From: Apricaphanius iberus
Lineage: Eukaryota; Chordata; Actinopteri; Cyprinodontiformes; Aphaniidae
Reading direction: 5' to 3'
DNA: 64,000 nt
Assembly (NCBI GenBank): GCA_028564705.1
Contig: JAPXFQ010001703.1
Location: 1-64,000, forward strand
In this document: positions 12,501-42,131 of the stretch, piece after piece
Numbering within the stretch: the first letter of the stretch is position 1
Layout: the number at the start of each line of letters is the position of its first letter
The notes under the pieces: model-generated
The model's database searches: none
The model's input: the letters and a program-made list of their open reading frames with translations, nothing else
Told to the model about the DNA's origin: nothing
Made by a program: the position numbers and the translations under genes

Positions 12501-15500
12501 CAGACTGGACGTTCTCCACCAGAACCGACCCAATCAGACAGGACGTTCTCCACCAGAACCGACCCAATCAGACAGGACGTTCTCCACCAGAACCGACCCC
12601 AATCATGACCTGCAGTCCACCAGAACCGACCCAATCAGACTGGACGTTTTCCACCAGAACCGACCCAATCAGACTGGACGTTCTCCACCAGAACCGACCC
12701 AATCAGACATCAGGTTCTCCACCAGAACCGACCCAATCAGACTGGACGTTCTCCACCAGAACCGACCCAATCAGACAGGACATTCTCCACAGAACGACCC
12801 AATCAGACAGGACATTTTCCACCAGAACACGACCAGATCTGACTTCAGGTTCTCCACCAGAACCGACCCAATCAGACTGGACGTTCTCCACCAGAACCGA
12901 CCCAATCAGACTGGACGTTTTCCACCAGAACCGACCCAATCAGACTGGACGTTTTCCACCAGAACCGACCAGATCTGACTTCAGGTTCTCCACCAGAACC
13001 GACCCAATCAGACTGGACGTTCTCCACCAGAACCGACCCAATCAGACAGGACGTTCTCCACCAGAACCGACCCAATCAGACTGGACGTTCTCCACCAGAA
13101 CCGACCCAATCAGACTGGACGTTCTCCACCAGAACCGACCCAATCAGACTGGACGTTCTCCACCAGAACCGACCCAATCAGACTGGACGTTCTCCACCAG
13201 AACCGACCCAATCAGACTGGACGTTCTCCACCAGAACCGACCCAATCAGACTGGACGTTCTCCACCAGAACCGACCCAATCAGACAGGACGTTCTCCACC
13301 AGAACCGACCCAATCAGACTGGACGTTCTCCACCAGAACCGACCCAATCAGACTGGACGTTCTCCACCAGAACCGACCCAATCAGACTGGACGTTTTCCA
13401 CCAGAACCGACCCAATCAGACTGGACGTTCTCCACCAGAACCGACCAGATCTGACCTCAGGTTCTCCACCAGAACCGACCCAATCAGACTGGACGTTCTC
13501 CACCAGAACCGACCCAATCAGACTGGACGTTCTCCACCAGAACCGACCCAATCAGACAGGACGTTCTCCACCAGAACCGACCCAATCAGACAGGACGTTT
13601 TCCACCAGAACCGACCAGATCTGACTTCAGGTTCTCCACCAGAACCGACCCAATCAGACTGGACGTTCTCCACCAGAACCGACCCAATCAGACTGGACGT
13701 TTTCCACCAGAACCGACCCAATCAGACAGGACGTTCTCCACCAGAACCGACCCAATCAGACAGGACGTTCTCCACCAGAACCGACCCAATCAGACAGGAC
13801 GTTTTCCACCAGAACCGACCAGATCTGACTTCAGGTTCTCCACCAGAACTGACCCAATCAGACTGGACGTTCTCCACCAGAACCGACCCAATCAGACTGG
13901 ACGTTTTCCACCAGAACCGACCCAATCAGACTGGACGTTCTCCACCAGAACCGACCCAATCAGACAGGACGTTCTCCACCAGAACTGACCCAATCAGACT
14001 GGACGTTCTCCACCAGAACCGACCCAATCAGACAGGACGTTCTCCACCAGAACCGACCCAATCAGACAGGACGTTTTCCACCAGAACCGACCAGATCTGA
14101 CTTCAGGTTCTCCACCAGAACCGACCCAATCAGACTGGACGTTCTCCACCAGAACCGACCCAATCAGACTGGACGTTTTCCACCAGAACCGACCCAATCA
14201 GACAGGACGTTCTCCACCAGAACCGACCCAATCAGACAGGACGTTCTCCACCAGAACCGACCCAATCAGACAGGACGTTCTCCACCAGAACCGACCCAAT
14301 CAGACAGGACATTTTCCACCAGAACCGACCAGATTTGACTTCAGGTTCTCCACCAGAATCGACCCAATCAGACAGGACGTTCTCCACCAGAACCGACCCA
14401 ATCAGACAGGACGTTTTCCACCAGAACCGACCCAATCAGACAGGACGTTCTCCACCAGAACCGACCCAATCAGACAGGACGTTCTCCACCAGAACTGACC
14501 CAATCAGACTGGACGTTTTCCACCAGAACCGACCAGATCTGACTTCAGGTTCTCCACCAGAACCGACCCAATCAGGCTGGACGTTCTCCACCAGAACCGA
14601 CCCAATCAGACTGGACGTTTTCCACCAGAACCGACCAGATCTGACCCCAGGTTCTCCACCAGAACCGACCCAATCAGGCTGGACGTTTTCCACCAGAACC
14701 GACCCAATCAGACAGGACGTTCTCCACAAGAAACGACCCAATCAGACAGGACGTTTTCCACCAGAACCGACCCAATCAGACAGGACGTTCTCCACAAGAA
14801 ACGACCCAATCAGACTGGACGTTCTCCACCAGAACCGACCCAATCAGACTGGACGTTCTCCACCAGAACCGACCCAATCAGACTGGACGTTTTCCACCAG
14901 AACCGACCAGATCTGACCTCAGGTTCTCCACCAGAACCCAGCACAGCTCCTGTCTGCTGGTACTGTTGGGTTCTCCTGAAGCAGAACCTGTGGTCCGATC
15001 TTCTCTGCTGGATCAGAACCTCTGGTTCCATCATAAGAACAATCAGTTTGACACCAGCGTTAATAACTGATCAACTTTCTGTTTTTCTGCTTCCTATTGG
15101 TCCTTCAGGTCCAGGAACTGGAGTCCCGTTCCACTGGCACGGTCCTGGATACTCAGAGATCATCTACGGTAGAAAGGTCTTCCAACAGAACCGGCTTCTC
15201 TGTGTTTTTGCTGCTTCTCCCGGGGAAACATTAGCCTTTAGCCTTAGCACCGCTAACGTTAGCGCTTCCTGTGGCTGTTTTCCTTCTGATCATCTGAAAT
15301 AATTTATCTGAGCAAAAAGTGGAGAAAACTGAGTTCTGCTACCGGCTCAACCAGCTCATAAAAATGCTAATATTAGCACGCTAACATCAGGCCTGGGTGT
15401 TAGCGTGCTAATGTAACGTGCTAATGGTAAACCAACGGGTGAACCAATTGGTACGGTTAATGTTGCCATGGCAACTGGGTCTCATAGCATCAATTGCTAT

Positions 15501-16413
15501 TTACTGAAAAGAGGAAATGTAGAAAATAATAATAATGACCCAGAATTAATCAGCTTTTTGTTTTGACCATTTATTACTTAATATATGTCAACCAAAGAAA
15601 TGTTTAGTCGACCAGATTCGTTTCCTGCTCAACCATCAGTCGACTGGGGAAAAAAAGACGCAAAGTTTTGCATTTTGATTGAATATTTATTAAACAATTT
15701 TCAAAGAGCCTTTCAAAAAAAAAAAAAAATACATAAATAATGCATAAAAGTATAATAATAATGAAATGAAACGAGCAGCGTTCTAACTGAAGGAACCCAG
15801 GAGGTTCTACCTGCTGTGTTTAAACTGCAGCGCTGTTACAACATAAAGCATTTATAGCTGAGGATAAAACACCGGCTAATTATATTTACGATACAGCAAT
15901 ATTTAACCGCTTATGAAGGAATAAATGTCAAGCAGTAAATAAATGAAAATGCATTTATTGGTGGAAAAAAGAAGTGATGTAACTGATGGCATCGACCGAT
16001 TAGTCGACTAAACGACTAAAGTTGACGGCCCTGTTTTCTTATTTAATAAAAAACTGTCAGAAGTTGTTAAGAACTATTTTCTGAACCGGATCAGATCCAG
16101 TGTTTTCCCTTCCCGGCCCACAGCGCTGGTTCCTCTACCCACCGGACCAACAGCCTCATTTCCACCCCAACCGCACCACCCTGTCCTGGCTGACGGACAC
16201 CTACCCCCACCTGCCGGAGGAGGAGGCGCCGCTGGAATGTACCATTCGACCCGGAGAGGTGAGCCGGACTGAACCAGAACTTCTCTGGCTCATTTCTCAT
16301 TTTTCTGAGTAACGGATCTGGTTTTCCGTCAGGTTCTGTATTTCCCGGACCGCTGGTGGCACGCCACCCTCAACCTGGACACCAGCGTCTTCATCTCCAC
16401 CTTCCTGGGCTAA
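518..16413 (+). CDS. jmjd8: jmjd8, JmjC domain-containing protein 8, nine coding exons
   Basis: Coding exons: 518-591, 674-769, 4388-4436, 5846-5942, 6023-6091, 6435-6554, 15109-15176, 16124-16258, 16333-16413. All junctions are GT-AG, phases agree, and the total is 789 nt (262 aa plus TAA), close to the about 264 aa of mammalian JMJD8. Exon 1 gives a signal peptide ([15 protein letters not shown], residues 1-15), chosen because it alone is hydrophobic and splices in phase. Recognisable blocks are [16 protein letters not shown] (58-73), the [11 protein letters not shown] block in exon 6, [10 protein letters not shown] (176-185) and [13 protein letters not shown] (239-251). Metal-site candidates are H177, H179 and H246. 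The second ligand position is His, not the Asp/Glu of active JmjC hydroxylases, as in JMJD8 generally. Sequons are at NFT and NRT. The family is an ER-lumen protein; its enzymatic activity is unsettled. Intron 6 (6555-15108) is almost entirely a 34-bp minisatellite. The sequence shows no break in the gene. Confidence 0.95.
965..2058 (-). mobile_element. L2-like LINE, 3' part, decayed
   Basis: The minus strand reads a reverse-transcriptase piece with [16 protein letters not shown] and YADDTQLYI (about 2020-1860), then a C-terminal piece with [16 protein letters not shown] and [10 protein letters not shown] (about 1686-1381), then an AT-rich 3' UTR to about 965. The frames are split by stops and shifts. 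The motifs are those of teleost L2 (Maui-type) LINEs. It lies in jmjd8 intron 2, antisense to the gene. Confidence 0.75.
2060..4060 (-). mobile_element. Non-LTR retrotransposon (Rex1-like) RT fragment, split by a MITE
   Basis: Downstream of the L2 piece, the minus strand shows broken frames with FADDTNFCF (near 2330), [10 protein letters not shown] and [14 protein letters not shown] (about 2250-2100). Beyond the inserted element at 2465-3503 it shows an upstream RT segment around [19 protein letters not shown] (about 3780-3700). The FADDTN box separates it from the neighbouring L2 copy. It has many stops and no function is expected. Assignment to Rex1 rather than another CR1/jockey-like clade is tentative. 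Confidence 0.55.
2465..3503. mobile_element. Non-autonomous hAT element (MITE) with 8-bp target duplication
   Basis: The element starts TAGGGCTGCACGATT and ends AATTGTGCAGCCCTA, a matching terminal inverted repeat. It is flanked on both sides by CTGACCTG (2457-2464 and 3504-3511), the 8-bp target site duplication expected of hAT transposons. It is 1039 bp long with no long open frame, so it is non-autonomous. It sits inside the antisense LINE of jmjd8 intron 2 and is younger than it. Confidence 0.85.
4555..5720 (+). mobile_element. L2-like LINE fragment in jmjd8 intron 3
   Basis: The plus strand reads broken frames in L2 order: [18 protein letters not shown] (about 4640), [26 protein letters not shown] (about 4890), YADDTQLYL (about 4995), then [19 protein letters not shown] (5199 on) and [20 protein letters not shown] (5437 on). 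Several frameshifts and stops interrupt it. It is the same subfamily as the copies at 36332-36850 and 54380-54950. It lies between jmjd8 exons 3 and 4, in sense orientation. Confidence 0.8.
6098..6415. repeat. 12-bp minisatellite filling jmjd8 intron 5
   Basis: About 26 copies of a 12-bp unit (GACCCGGTTCCT, with CTTGACCC and CCGAGTTC variants) fill nearly all of the 343-bp intron between exons 5 (ends 6091) and 6 (starts 6435). The unit lacks stops in several frames, which produces spurious open frames on both strands. Confidence 0.95.
6570..14938. repeat. 34-bp minisatellite, about 245 copies, filling jmjd8 intron 6
   Basis: The unit is 34 bp and built around CCCAATCAGACTGGACG followed by TTCTCCACCAGAACCGA. 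Common variants carry GACAGGACG, TTTTCCACC, or an AGATCTGACTTCAGG block in place of the CAATCAG block. Variants recur in blocks; 204-bp (six-unit) periods are clear at 13518-13721, 13722-13925 and 13994-14197. Because 34 is not a multiple of three, all phases are used and open frames run through the array; they are not genes. Units around 7.5-7.6 kb and 8.0-12.4 kb carry many one-base insertions, while 12.6-14.9 kb is clean. Confidence 0.97.
15580..16040. mobile_element. hAT-like element remnant in jmjd8 intron 7
   Basis: AT-rich sequence with repeated TAGTCGAC motifs at both sides (GTTTAGTCGACCAGATTCG near 15603 and GATTAGTCGACTAAACGACT near 15996), ending GTTGACGGCCCTG. Such TAGTCGACTA-bearing termini are typical of a common teleost hAT MITE family. 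The left terminus is not clean and no target duplication was found, so the boundaries are approximate. Confidence 0.4.
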
Positions 16414-16588
16414 AAACGTTCCTCCAAACCAGGAAGGTTTGGTTCCACCTGACCGGATGGAGAACCGGATGGAGAACCGGATTCCTCCCGTTTGTTTAAA
16501 TCTCTGACTCTTTCAGCCGTCATTAATTAAAGTTCTTAAATGTCATTAATATGTTTGAACCAAAAGGCATCAAAATGTGTTGTTGGAA

Positions 16589-16594
16589 AATAAA
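16589..16594 (+). terminator. jmjd8: jmjd8 poly(A) signal
   Basis: A canonical AATAAA lies 176 bp after the jmjd8 stop codon, followed by a GT-rich stretch (GGTGTTGATTTATGAGTG). It is the first plus-strand signal downstream of the gene. Confidence 0.7.
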
Positions 16595-16694
16595 GGTGTT
16601 GATTTATGAGTGACATAAAACTCTGAAATTCAATCATATTTCACTAAACAGAACCCAGAAAATTCAGCAGCAATATTAATCAGCTAATATTATA

Positions 16695-16700
16695 TTTATT
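16695..16700 (-). terminator. Poly(A) signal of the minus-strand serine-protease gene
   Basis: AATAAA on the minus strand lies about 100 bp after the stop codon of the protease gene (16803-16805). The two convergent genes' signals (16589 plus, 16695 minus) are about 100 bp apart. Confidence 0.6.
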
Positions 16701-16802
16701 ATCAAACTGGTCATTTACTTAAGAAGGAGTTAAATTCTAATAGATTAAAACAGATTATTTACAGAACAGTGGAAGGATTCATCTGCAGAGGAACGTTTGT
16801 CA

Positions 16803-35613
<18,811 letters not shown>

Positions 35614-36329
35614 GACCAGGTTCTCGTCTTCAGTCTGACCCGCTGAGTCCAAACACTGCAGGAGCAACTGATTGTACCCCACCCTTAGCTCCAGAACCGT
35701 CTTCTCTGGGCTGTTTACATGAAACACGTTGCGGCTTACTGCAGCCACCACCAGCTGTGACTGAAGCTGTTGTGGCACCAAACAGCAGCTGTTTATACGC
35801 AGCCTCCTCAGGAAGATGGAAAAACTCCGGAGCTCCGAACAGAGACGGACACCAACAGCCTCTAGCTGATTATTACTTTTGGTCAATTTAAGAACTTCTT
35901 ATGAAATCTCACAATAAATGATGCGTTTCATTAAAAACTCAATAATCTGCCTACAAACTAAATGTAATAACACGTAATACTGTCACTAAAACATCTTCAG
36001 ATATTGGAGAGCGTTACAGTTCCCCTCCCAACCACTAGAGGCCACATTTTTCTGCAAATTAATCATACACTGTGATTTTTTTATTTATTCCTTTGGATTA
36101 AACAATTAAATATGGCGGTACAGAAATTAAAAGCTTAGGTAGATGTATTATTGGGCTTTTGTCATTTACATGTTTTGTTATATAGATTTTTTTGGGGGGA
36201 AATTGAATGCCAAAATACTCAAAACTAAATAAAAAAACCATTAGGAAATAAATATATACATGAACAAATAATAGGCGTATATAAACCTGCAGTCTGAGAA
36301 CAAAGTTCTCTGTTAGGAACATATGGAAC

Positions 36330-36850
36330 AATCAGATCTCTGATGTACGATGGAGCTGATTATTAAGGGCTTTATAAGTAAGGAGGAGGATCTTAAACTC
36401 TATTCTGGATTTAACAGGGAGCCAATGGAGAGAAGCTAAAACAGGAGAAATGTGATCTCTCTGTTTAATATTCATCAGAACTCTTGCTGCAGCATTTTGG
36501 ATCAACTGAAGGCTTTTAATTGCATTTTGTGGACTTCCTGATAATAAGGAATTACAGTAGTCCAGCCTTGAAGTAACAAATGCATGGACTAGTTTCTCTG
36601 CATCACTCATGGACAGGATGTTTCTAATTTTAGCAATATTCTGGAGGTGAAAGAAAGAAATCATAGAAACCTGTTTAATATGAGATTTAAATGTCATGTG
36701 TTGGTCAAAAATTACACCAAGATTCTTTACATTATTACCAGAGGCCAAATTAATGCCATCCAGATGAAGTGATTGATTTAGCAGTTTGTTAAGCTTCTAA
36801 CTGGACTGGATTAGATGTGAAAGGACAGAATTTGACTCACAAGAAGAACT
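36330..36850 (-). mobile_element. L2-like LINE, 5'-truncated 3' part
   Basis: A single open frame of 138 codons on the minus strand (36748-36332) carries the L2 C-terminus: [70 protein letters not shown]. It lacks endonuclease and the RT palm. It is the best-preserved L2 copy here and lies upstream of the protease first exon. Confidence 0.85.
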
Positions 36851-36854
36851 AAAT

Positions 36855-37230
36855 CAGGGGAAATAGGGATCCTCTACAAATATTAACTCTGGATGATTGT
36901 GTTTCCTATATAATTGAATTTAAGAAATGGATGCAAATTATCAGTGAGCAAATCATCTGTTTTTGGTTTAGGAATTAAAATAGCTGTTGGGTCAAAATAG
37001 GTGGAATAGTGATAAACGGTTAAATCTGGGGAGAAAGTTTGAGTAAAATTCTGCATTTAGGTCATCAACCCCTGGAGTTTTTGCTTCTGGCATTTCTTTA
37101 TAAAGTTATGGACTTTTTAGAAAGTTGTTGTTCTGTCTAGGGAATGGAATTAACATCCAAGGAGCTAAAAAAGGCATCAGTAGAAACTTTATTGATTTGA
37201 ACAGATTTTCATAAAAGTAGCTTCTGAAAC
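36855..37230 (-). mobile_element. L1-like RT fragment
   Basis: Broken minus-strand frames hold pieces such as NKVSTDAFFSSLDVNSIP, LNAEFYSNF-like text and LIPKPKTDDLLTDNLHP, matching the early RT domain of L1-type LINEs in order. It is heavily decayed and short. Bases 37230-38150 show no recognisable element apart from G-rich and AT-rich stretches. Confidence 0.4.
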
Positions 37231-38153
37231 GGAAAATTAAAATATGATCTCCTGTGATCAAATAGTTAATTTTTCGTTTTGTTTGTAGCTTTAACTTTTT
37301 CTAAGCTAAATAAAATAATGATCATTCTGTTCTCTTTTCCTGGATCTGATCAGATTTACTCTTCTGTATACAGATATGATGCAGCGGATTTGTAGTTAAG
37401 CTAACTGTTGTTTTTCTCATTCAGCCAACAGAACGTGTTTCCTCAGAGTTAAATAATTTAACTTTCCACATTCAGACGTAAAAATCTCCTAGTTAGTTCC
37501 TAAACTCGTCTCCTCCTCAGTTTTTGAGGGGGCGGGGGGTGGGGGGGGATTGGCTCATTAACATCGACACAATCTTTATAGCATCATAAATCTGTTCTAG
37601 ATTGTTCTGGGGCAGTTTTCTTAGACCAGGTGAACATTAATCATGATTAACTTTAACATTTCTAAGAAGGAAATGATGATGGAGCTGGAGGCGTTGGGGC
37701 CCCCTGGTGGCCGTTCACAGCAGTGTTTCGCCACCAGGACTGACTGGTTCCAGAAGTCTCCTCCCAGCAAAATGAGAGTATTTGGGAAGTTTGTTTTAAT
37801 CCACATCAGGAATCCATGCTGTTAGCTAAAGGGAGCAGAACGCTGACATTCAGTTTAACGAAGCCTTCCATTAAATTGGTTTTAACAGCTAAAAAAAGAA
37901 CACAAACATGAAAAAACAATTATGGTTGAAGAAATTAGTCTTTGTTGAAAGGTTCCGATTAGACATAACTGGTATCCAGTTATAACGGAACGTACTTTTA
38001 ATATAGAAATATGTCAGCATAAACTGTATCAGTGTAACGGCTGATTGAACATGAAAACAGAGTGAAGCAAAAAGACGAAAAACTGGATAAAACACGGATT
38101 TAGATTTTCATTATGATTATATTTTAGATTCCAGTGTGGTTAATAAAACCTGT

Positions 38154-38288
38154 GATGATGGATGGATGAACAGATGGATGAATGAACAGATTGATGAACA
38201 GATGGATGGATGGATGAACAGATGGATGGATGAATAGATGGATGAACAGATGGATGGATGAATAGATGGATGAACAGATGGATGGATG
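38154..38288. repeat. GGAT/GAACAGAT microsatellite, left block
   Basis: Tandem GATGGATGAACAGATG-type units, the same array as 39568-42131, from which it is separated by the inserted element at 38288-39567. Confidence 0.95.
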
Positions 38289-39567
38289 ATCAGAATCAGA
38301 ATCAGCTTTAATCGCCAAGTATGACACATACAAGTATGATGCATACAAGGAATTTACAGATACAGTACAACCTGTCCAAGATCATTACAAACAACAACAA
38401 CAACAAACAGATCCAGGTCACTGTTGGGCATGCAGCCACCGAGCAGCGCTCCCGTTTATGAAACATAGAGAGATACACATCTGGGTAGGGGAGGGTTCCA
38501 CGGTGAGGGGAAAAAACGCTCACCTGTGTTGTGGGTCCGTACAGCACTCACAACGCAGGTAATAGAAAAAACCACACCAACAAACATTTAAGCACATATT
38601 CAGACATTAACAATGACACATCAGGAAGGATGGGCAGGTATGAGCTCCAGTGCACAGGTTAACGCGCTGCCATCGAGGCGCGCTGTTATCCAGCTTCCTG
38701 TTGCAGAAGAGAGAATTAAGGATACAGCGAGACGGTGTGTGTGAATGTGAGTGTGTGTAACCATGTCAGTGTGTGCGTCAGTAGATGCAGGTGTACGGGG
38801 GAGAGGAGACTCTGTTGACATTCTTCTCAGGGACATTTGATAAGGACCAGGTTGAAGGTCTTCATGGGAGCCAAAATATAAATTGTTTTGATTTCAGGGA
38901 GAGATCAAATATTCCTTTCTGTCCCTTCAGTCTGTCAGTGGTTTCTTTTTTAGTCTAATTCAGCCAAATTGTAGTTCAAATTAAAGTTCCAAATCCAAAT
39001 TAATTCCCAGATTAATAGTTCCAAATCCAATTAATTTCCAGTTGCCCCAATCCGCACCGACAGTATCTCCAAGTCCGATGACAAATTGCAAATGAGTCCC
39101 AGAGCGCCGGCCAGATCGCCTCTTACAGCGTCTGTTCTGCGTCCCAGCTCCCACAGCATTTGGTTCTGAGTCCCATTAGCACGAATCAACGCATCCAGCT
39201 GTTCCTTCAGCCGTCCAATCGCTTCCAGAACACTGACCAATCTCGACCGTGTTTCAGATCTTTGTTGCTCCATTTTTCGGTAGTTCCAGTAACTGCCCAT
39301 TCCAATCAGCAGAAACCCGATCACCATGATTGCGAATAGATATATATCTTCAGCATCCTCTTGGGACAGTATTGACAGACACACAGGCTGAAACTTTGTC
39401 CAAGCGTCCAGCACGTAGCCCGCCGCATACGTCTCCGCAGGACACCAAGGTTGACCCCTTACCGATGCTTTGTAGAGTTGAGTAGATTTTATCAATAGCA
39501 TTCAGAGACCAGCTGACCATTTCCATCTTCGCTTATTCAGTTTGGTTTCGGAGAAAATTGCCAAAAG
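38288..39567 (-). mobile_element. Retroelement-like insertion encoding a membrane/coiled-coil protein
   Basis: This sequence interrupts the GGAT array, with array sequence directly on both sides. In minus orientation it has a start region (about 39540), the open frame at 39501-39031, a 740-bp 3' part and a terminal tail reading CTGATTCTGATTCTGATC at 38288. The last about 50 bp (GGCGATTAAAGCTGATTCTG) match the LINE 3' tail at 23466. Shared 3' tails are how SINE-like elements borrow LINE machinery. No RT, integrase or transposase was found. TATGACACATACAAG is partly duplicated near the tail. Confidence 0.6.
39031..39501 (-). CDS. Small predicted membrane plus coiled-coil protein in a repeat element
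   Basis: The 156-codon frame has a segment with PAETYAAGYVLDAWTKFQ (21-38), an acidic stretch (EDAEDIY), one transmembrane helix (about 53-71, LFAIMVIGFLLIGMG), a charged heptad-like stretch (about 76-112, QQRSETRSRLVSVLEAIGRL) and a C-terminal amphipathic region (about 125-150, GDLAGALGLICNLSSDLEIL). An upstream ATG at 39526 ([20 protein letters not shown]) is in another frame, so a one-base shift near 39450 probably separates the natural N-terminus from the body. The composition is unlike any LINE ORF I recognise. The function is unknown. The element context suggests a repeated family; this copy may be dead. Confidence 0.5.
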   Translation of the reverse strand: MLLIKSTQLYKASVRGQPWCPAETYAAGYVLDAWTKFQPVCLSILSQEDAEDIYLFAIMVIGFLLIGMGSYWNYRKMEQQRSETRSRLVSVLEAIGRLKEQLDALIRANGTQNQMLWELGRRTDAVRGDLAGALGLICNLSSDLEILSVRIGATGN

Positions 39568-42131
39568 ATGATGAACAGATGGATGGATGAACAGATGGAT
39601 GGACGGATGGATGGATGAACGGATGGATGGATGGATGAATAGATGGATGGATGGTTGGATGAACGGATGGATGGATGGATGAACAGATGAATGAACAGAT
39701 GGATGAACAGATGGATGGATGGAGGAACGGATGGATGGATGGATGATGGATGGATGATGAACAGATGGATGAACAGATGGATGGATGGATGGAGGAACAG
39801 ATGGATGGATGGATGAATAGATGGATGGATGGTTGGATGAACGGATGGATGGATGGATGAACAGATGAATGAACAGATGGATGAACAGATGGATGGATGG
39901 AGGAACGGATGGATGGATGGATGTATGGATGGATGATTAAATGGATGGATGGATGGATGATGGATGGATGAACATATGGATGAATGAACAGATGGATGAA
40001 CAGATGGATGGATTAAATGGATGGATGGATGGATGATGGATGGATGAATGAACAGATGGATGAACAGATGGATGGATTAAATGGATGGATGGATGGATGA
40101 TGGATGGCTGGATGAATTGATGGATGGATGAACAGATGGATGGATGAATAGATGGATGGATGGTTGGATGAACGGATGGATGGATGGATGAACAGATGGA
40201 TGGATGGATGGATGAACAGATGGATGGATGGATGGATGAACAGATGGATGGATGGATGAACAGATGGATGGATGGATGGATGAACAGATGGATAGATGGA
40301 TGGATGGATGAACAGATGGATGGATGATTAAATGGATGGATGGATTAAATGGATGGATGGATGGATGAACAGATGGATGAACAGATGAATGAACAGATGG
40401 ATGGATGGAGGAACGGATGGATGGATGGATGGATGATGGATGGATGAATGAATGGATGGATGAACAGATGGATGGATGGATGAACAGATGGATGAACAGA
40501 TGAATGAACAGATGGATGGATGGAGGAACGGATGGATGGATGGATGGATGATGGATGGATGAATGAATGGATGGATGAACAGATGGATGGATGGATGAAC
40601 AGATGGATGAACAGATGAATGAACAGATGGATGGATGGAGGAACGGATGGATGGATGGATGGATGATGGATGGATGAATGAATGGATGGATGAACAGATG
40701 GATGGATGGATGAACAGATGGATGAACAGATGAATGAACAGATGGATGGATGGAGGAACGGATGGATGGATGGATGGATGATGGATGGATGAATGAATGG
40801 ATGGATGAACAGATGGATGGATGGATGAACAGATGGATGAACAGATGAATGAACAGATGGATGGATGGAGGAACGGATGGATGGATGGATGGATGATGGA
40901 TGGATGAATGAATGGATGGATGAACAGATGGATGGATGGATGAACAGATGGATGAACAGATGAATGAACAGATGGATGGATGGAGGAACGGATGGATGGA
41001 TGGATGGATGATGGATGGATGAATGAATGGATGGATGAACAGATGGATGGATGGATGAACAGATGGATGAACAGATGAATGAACAGATGGATGGATGGAT
41101 GAACGGATGGATGGATGGATGGATGATGGATGGATGAATGAATGGATGGATGAACAGATGGATGGATGGATGAACAGATGGATGAACAGATGAATGAACA
41201 GATGGATGGATGGAGGATGGATGAACGGATGGACGGATGGATGGATGGATGAACGGATGGATGGATGGATGAACAGATGGAAGAACAGATGGATGGATGG
41301 ATGATGAACTGATGGATGGATGGATGATGAACAGATGGACGGATGGATGGATGGATGAACAGATGGATGGATGATGAACAGATGGATGGATGGATGATGA
41401 AAAGATGGACGGATGGATGGATGATGAACAGATGGATGAACAGATGGATGGATGATGAAAAGATGGATGGATGATGAACAGATGGATGGATGATGAAAAG
41501 ATGGATGGATGATGAACAGATGGATGGATGGATGATGAACAGATGGACGGATGGATGGATGGATGAACAGATGGATGGATGATGAAAAGATGGATGGATG
41601 ATGAACAGATGGATGGATGGATGATGAACAGATGGACGGATGGATGGATGGATGAACAGATGGATGGATGGATGGATGGATGGATGGATGAACAGATGGA
41701 CGGATGGATGGATGGATGAACAGATGGATGGATGGATGGATGAACAGATGGATGGATGATGAAAAGATGGATGGATGAACAGATGGATGGATGGATGATG
41801 AACAGATGGATGGATGGATGGATGAACAGATGGATGGATGGATGAACAGATGGATGGATGGTTGGATGAACAGATGGATGGATGGAGGAACGGATGGATG
41901 GATGGATGGATGGATGGATGGATGGATGAACAGATGGATAGATGGATGGATGAACAGATGGATGGATGGATGGATGGATGGATGAACAGATGGATAGATG
42001 GATGGATAAACAGATGGATGGATGGATTAAATGGATGGATGGATGGATGATGGATGGCTGGATGAATTGATGGATGGATGAACAGATGGATGGATGAACG
42101 GATGGATGAACAGATGGATGGATGGATGAAG
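39568..42131. repeat. GGAT-based tetranucleotide array, right block
   Basis: About 2.6 kb of GGAT units with interspersed GAACAG and GATGAT blocks. A higher-order 115-bp unit (ACAGATGAATGAACAG at 40381, 40496, 40611, 40726, 40841, 40956, 41071 and 41186) recurs eight times. The minus strand is free of stops for 599 codons (only H, P, S, I, V, L, F, C, T repeats), an artefact of the repeat. Confidence 0.97.

Noticed and set aside
6559..14916. Long proline/serine/threonine-rich open frames on both strands (up to 401 codons)
   Set aside because: They are reading-frame shadows of the 34-bp minisatellite in jmjd8 intron 6; every phase is used and all encode the same repeat.
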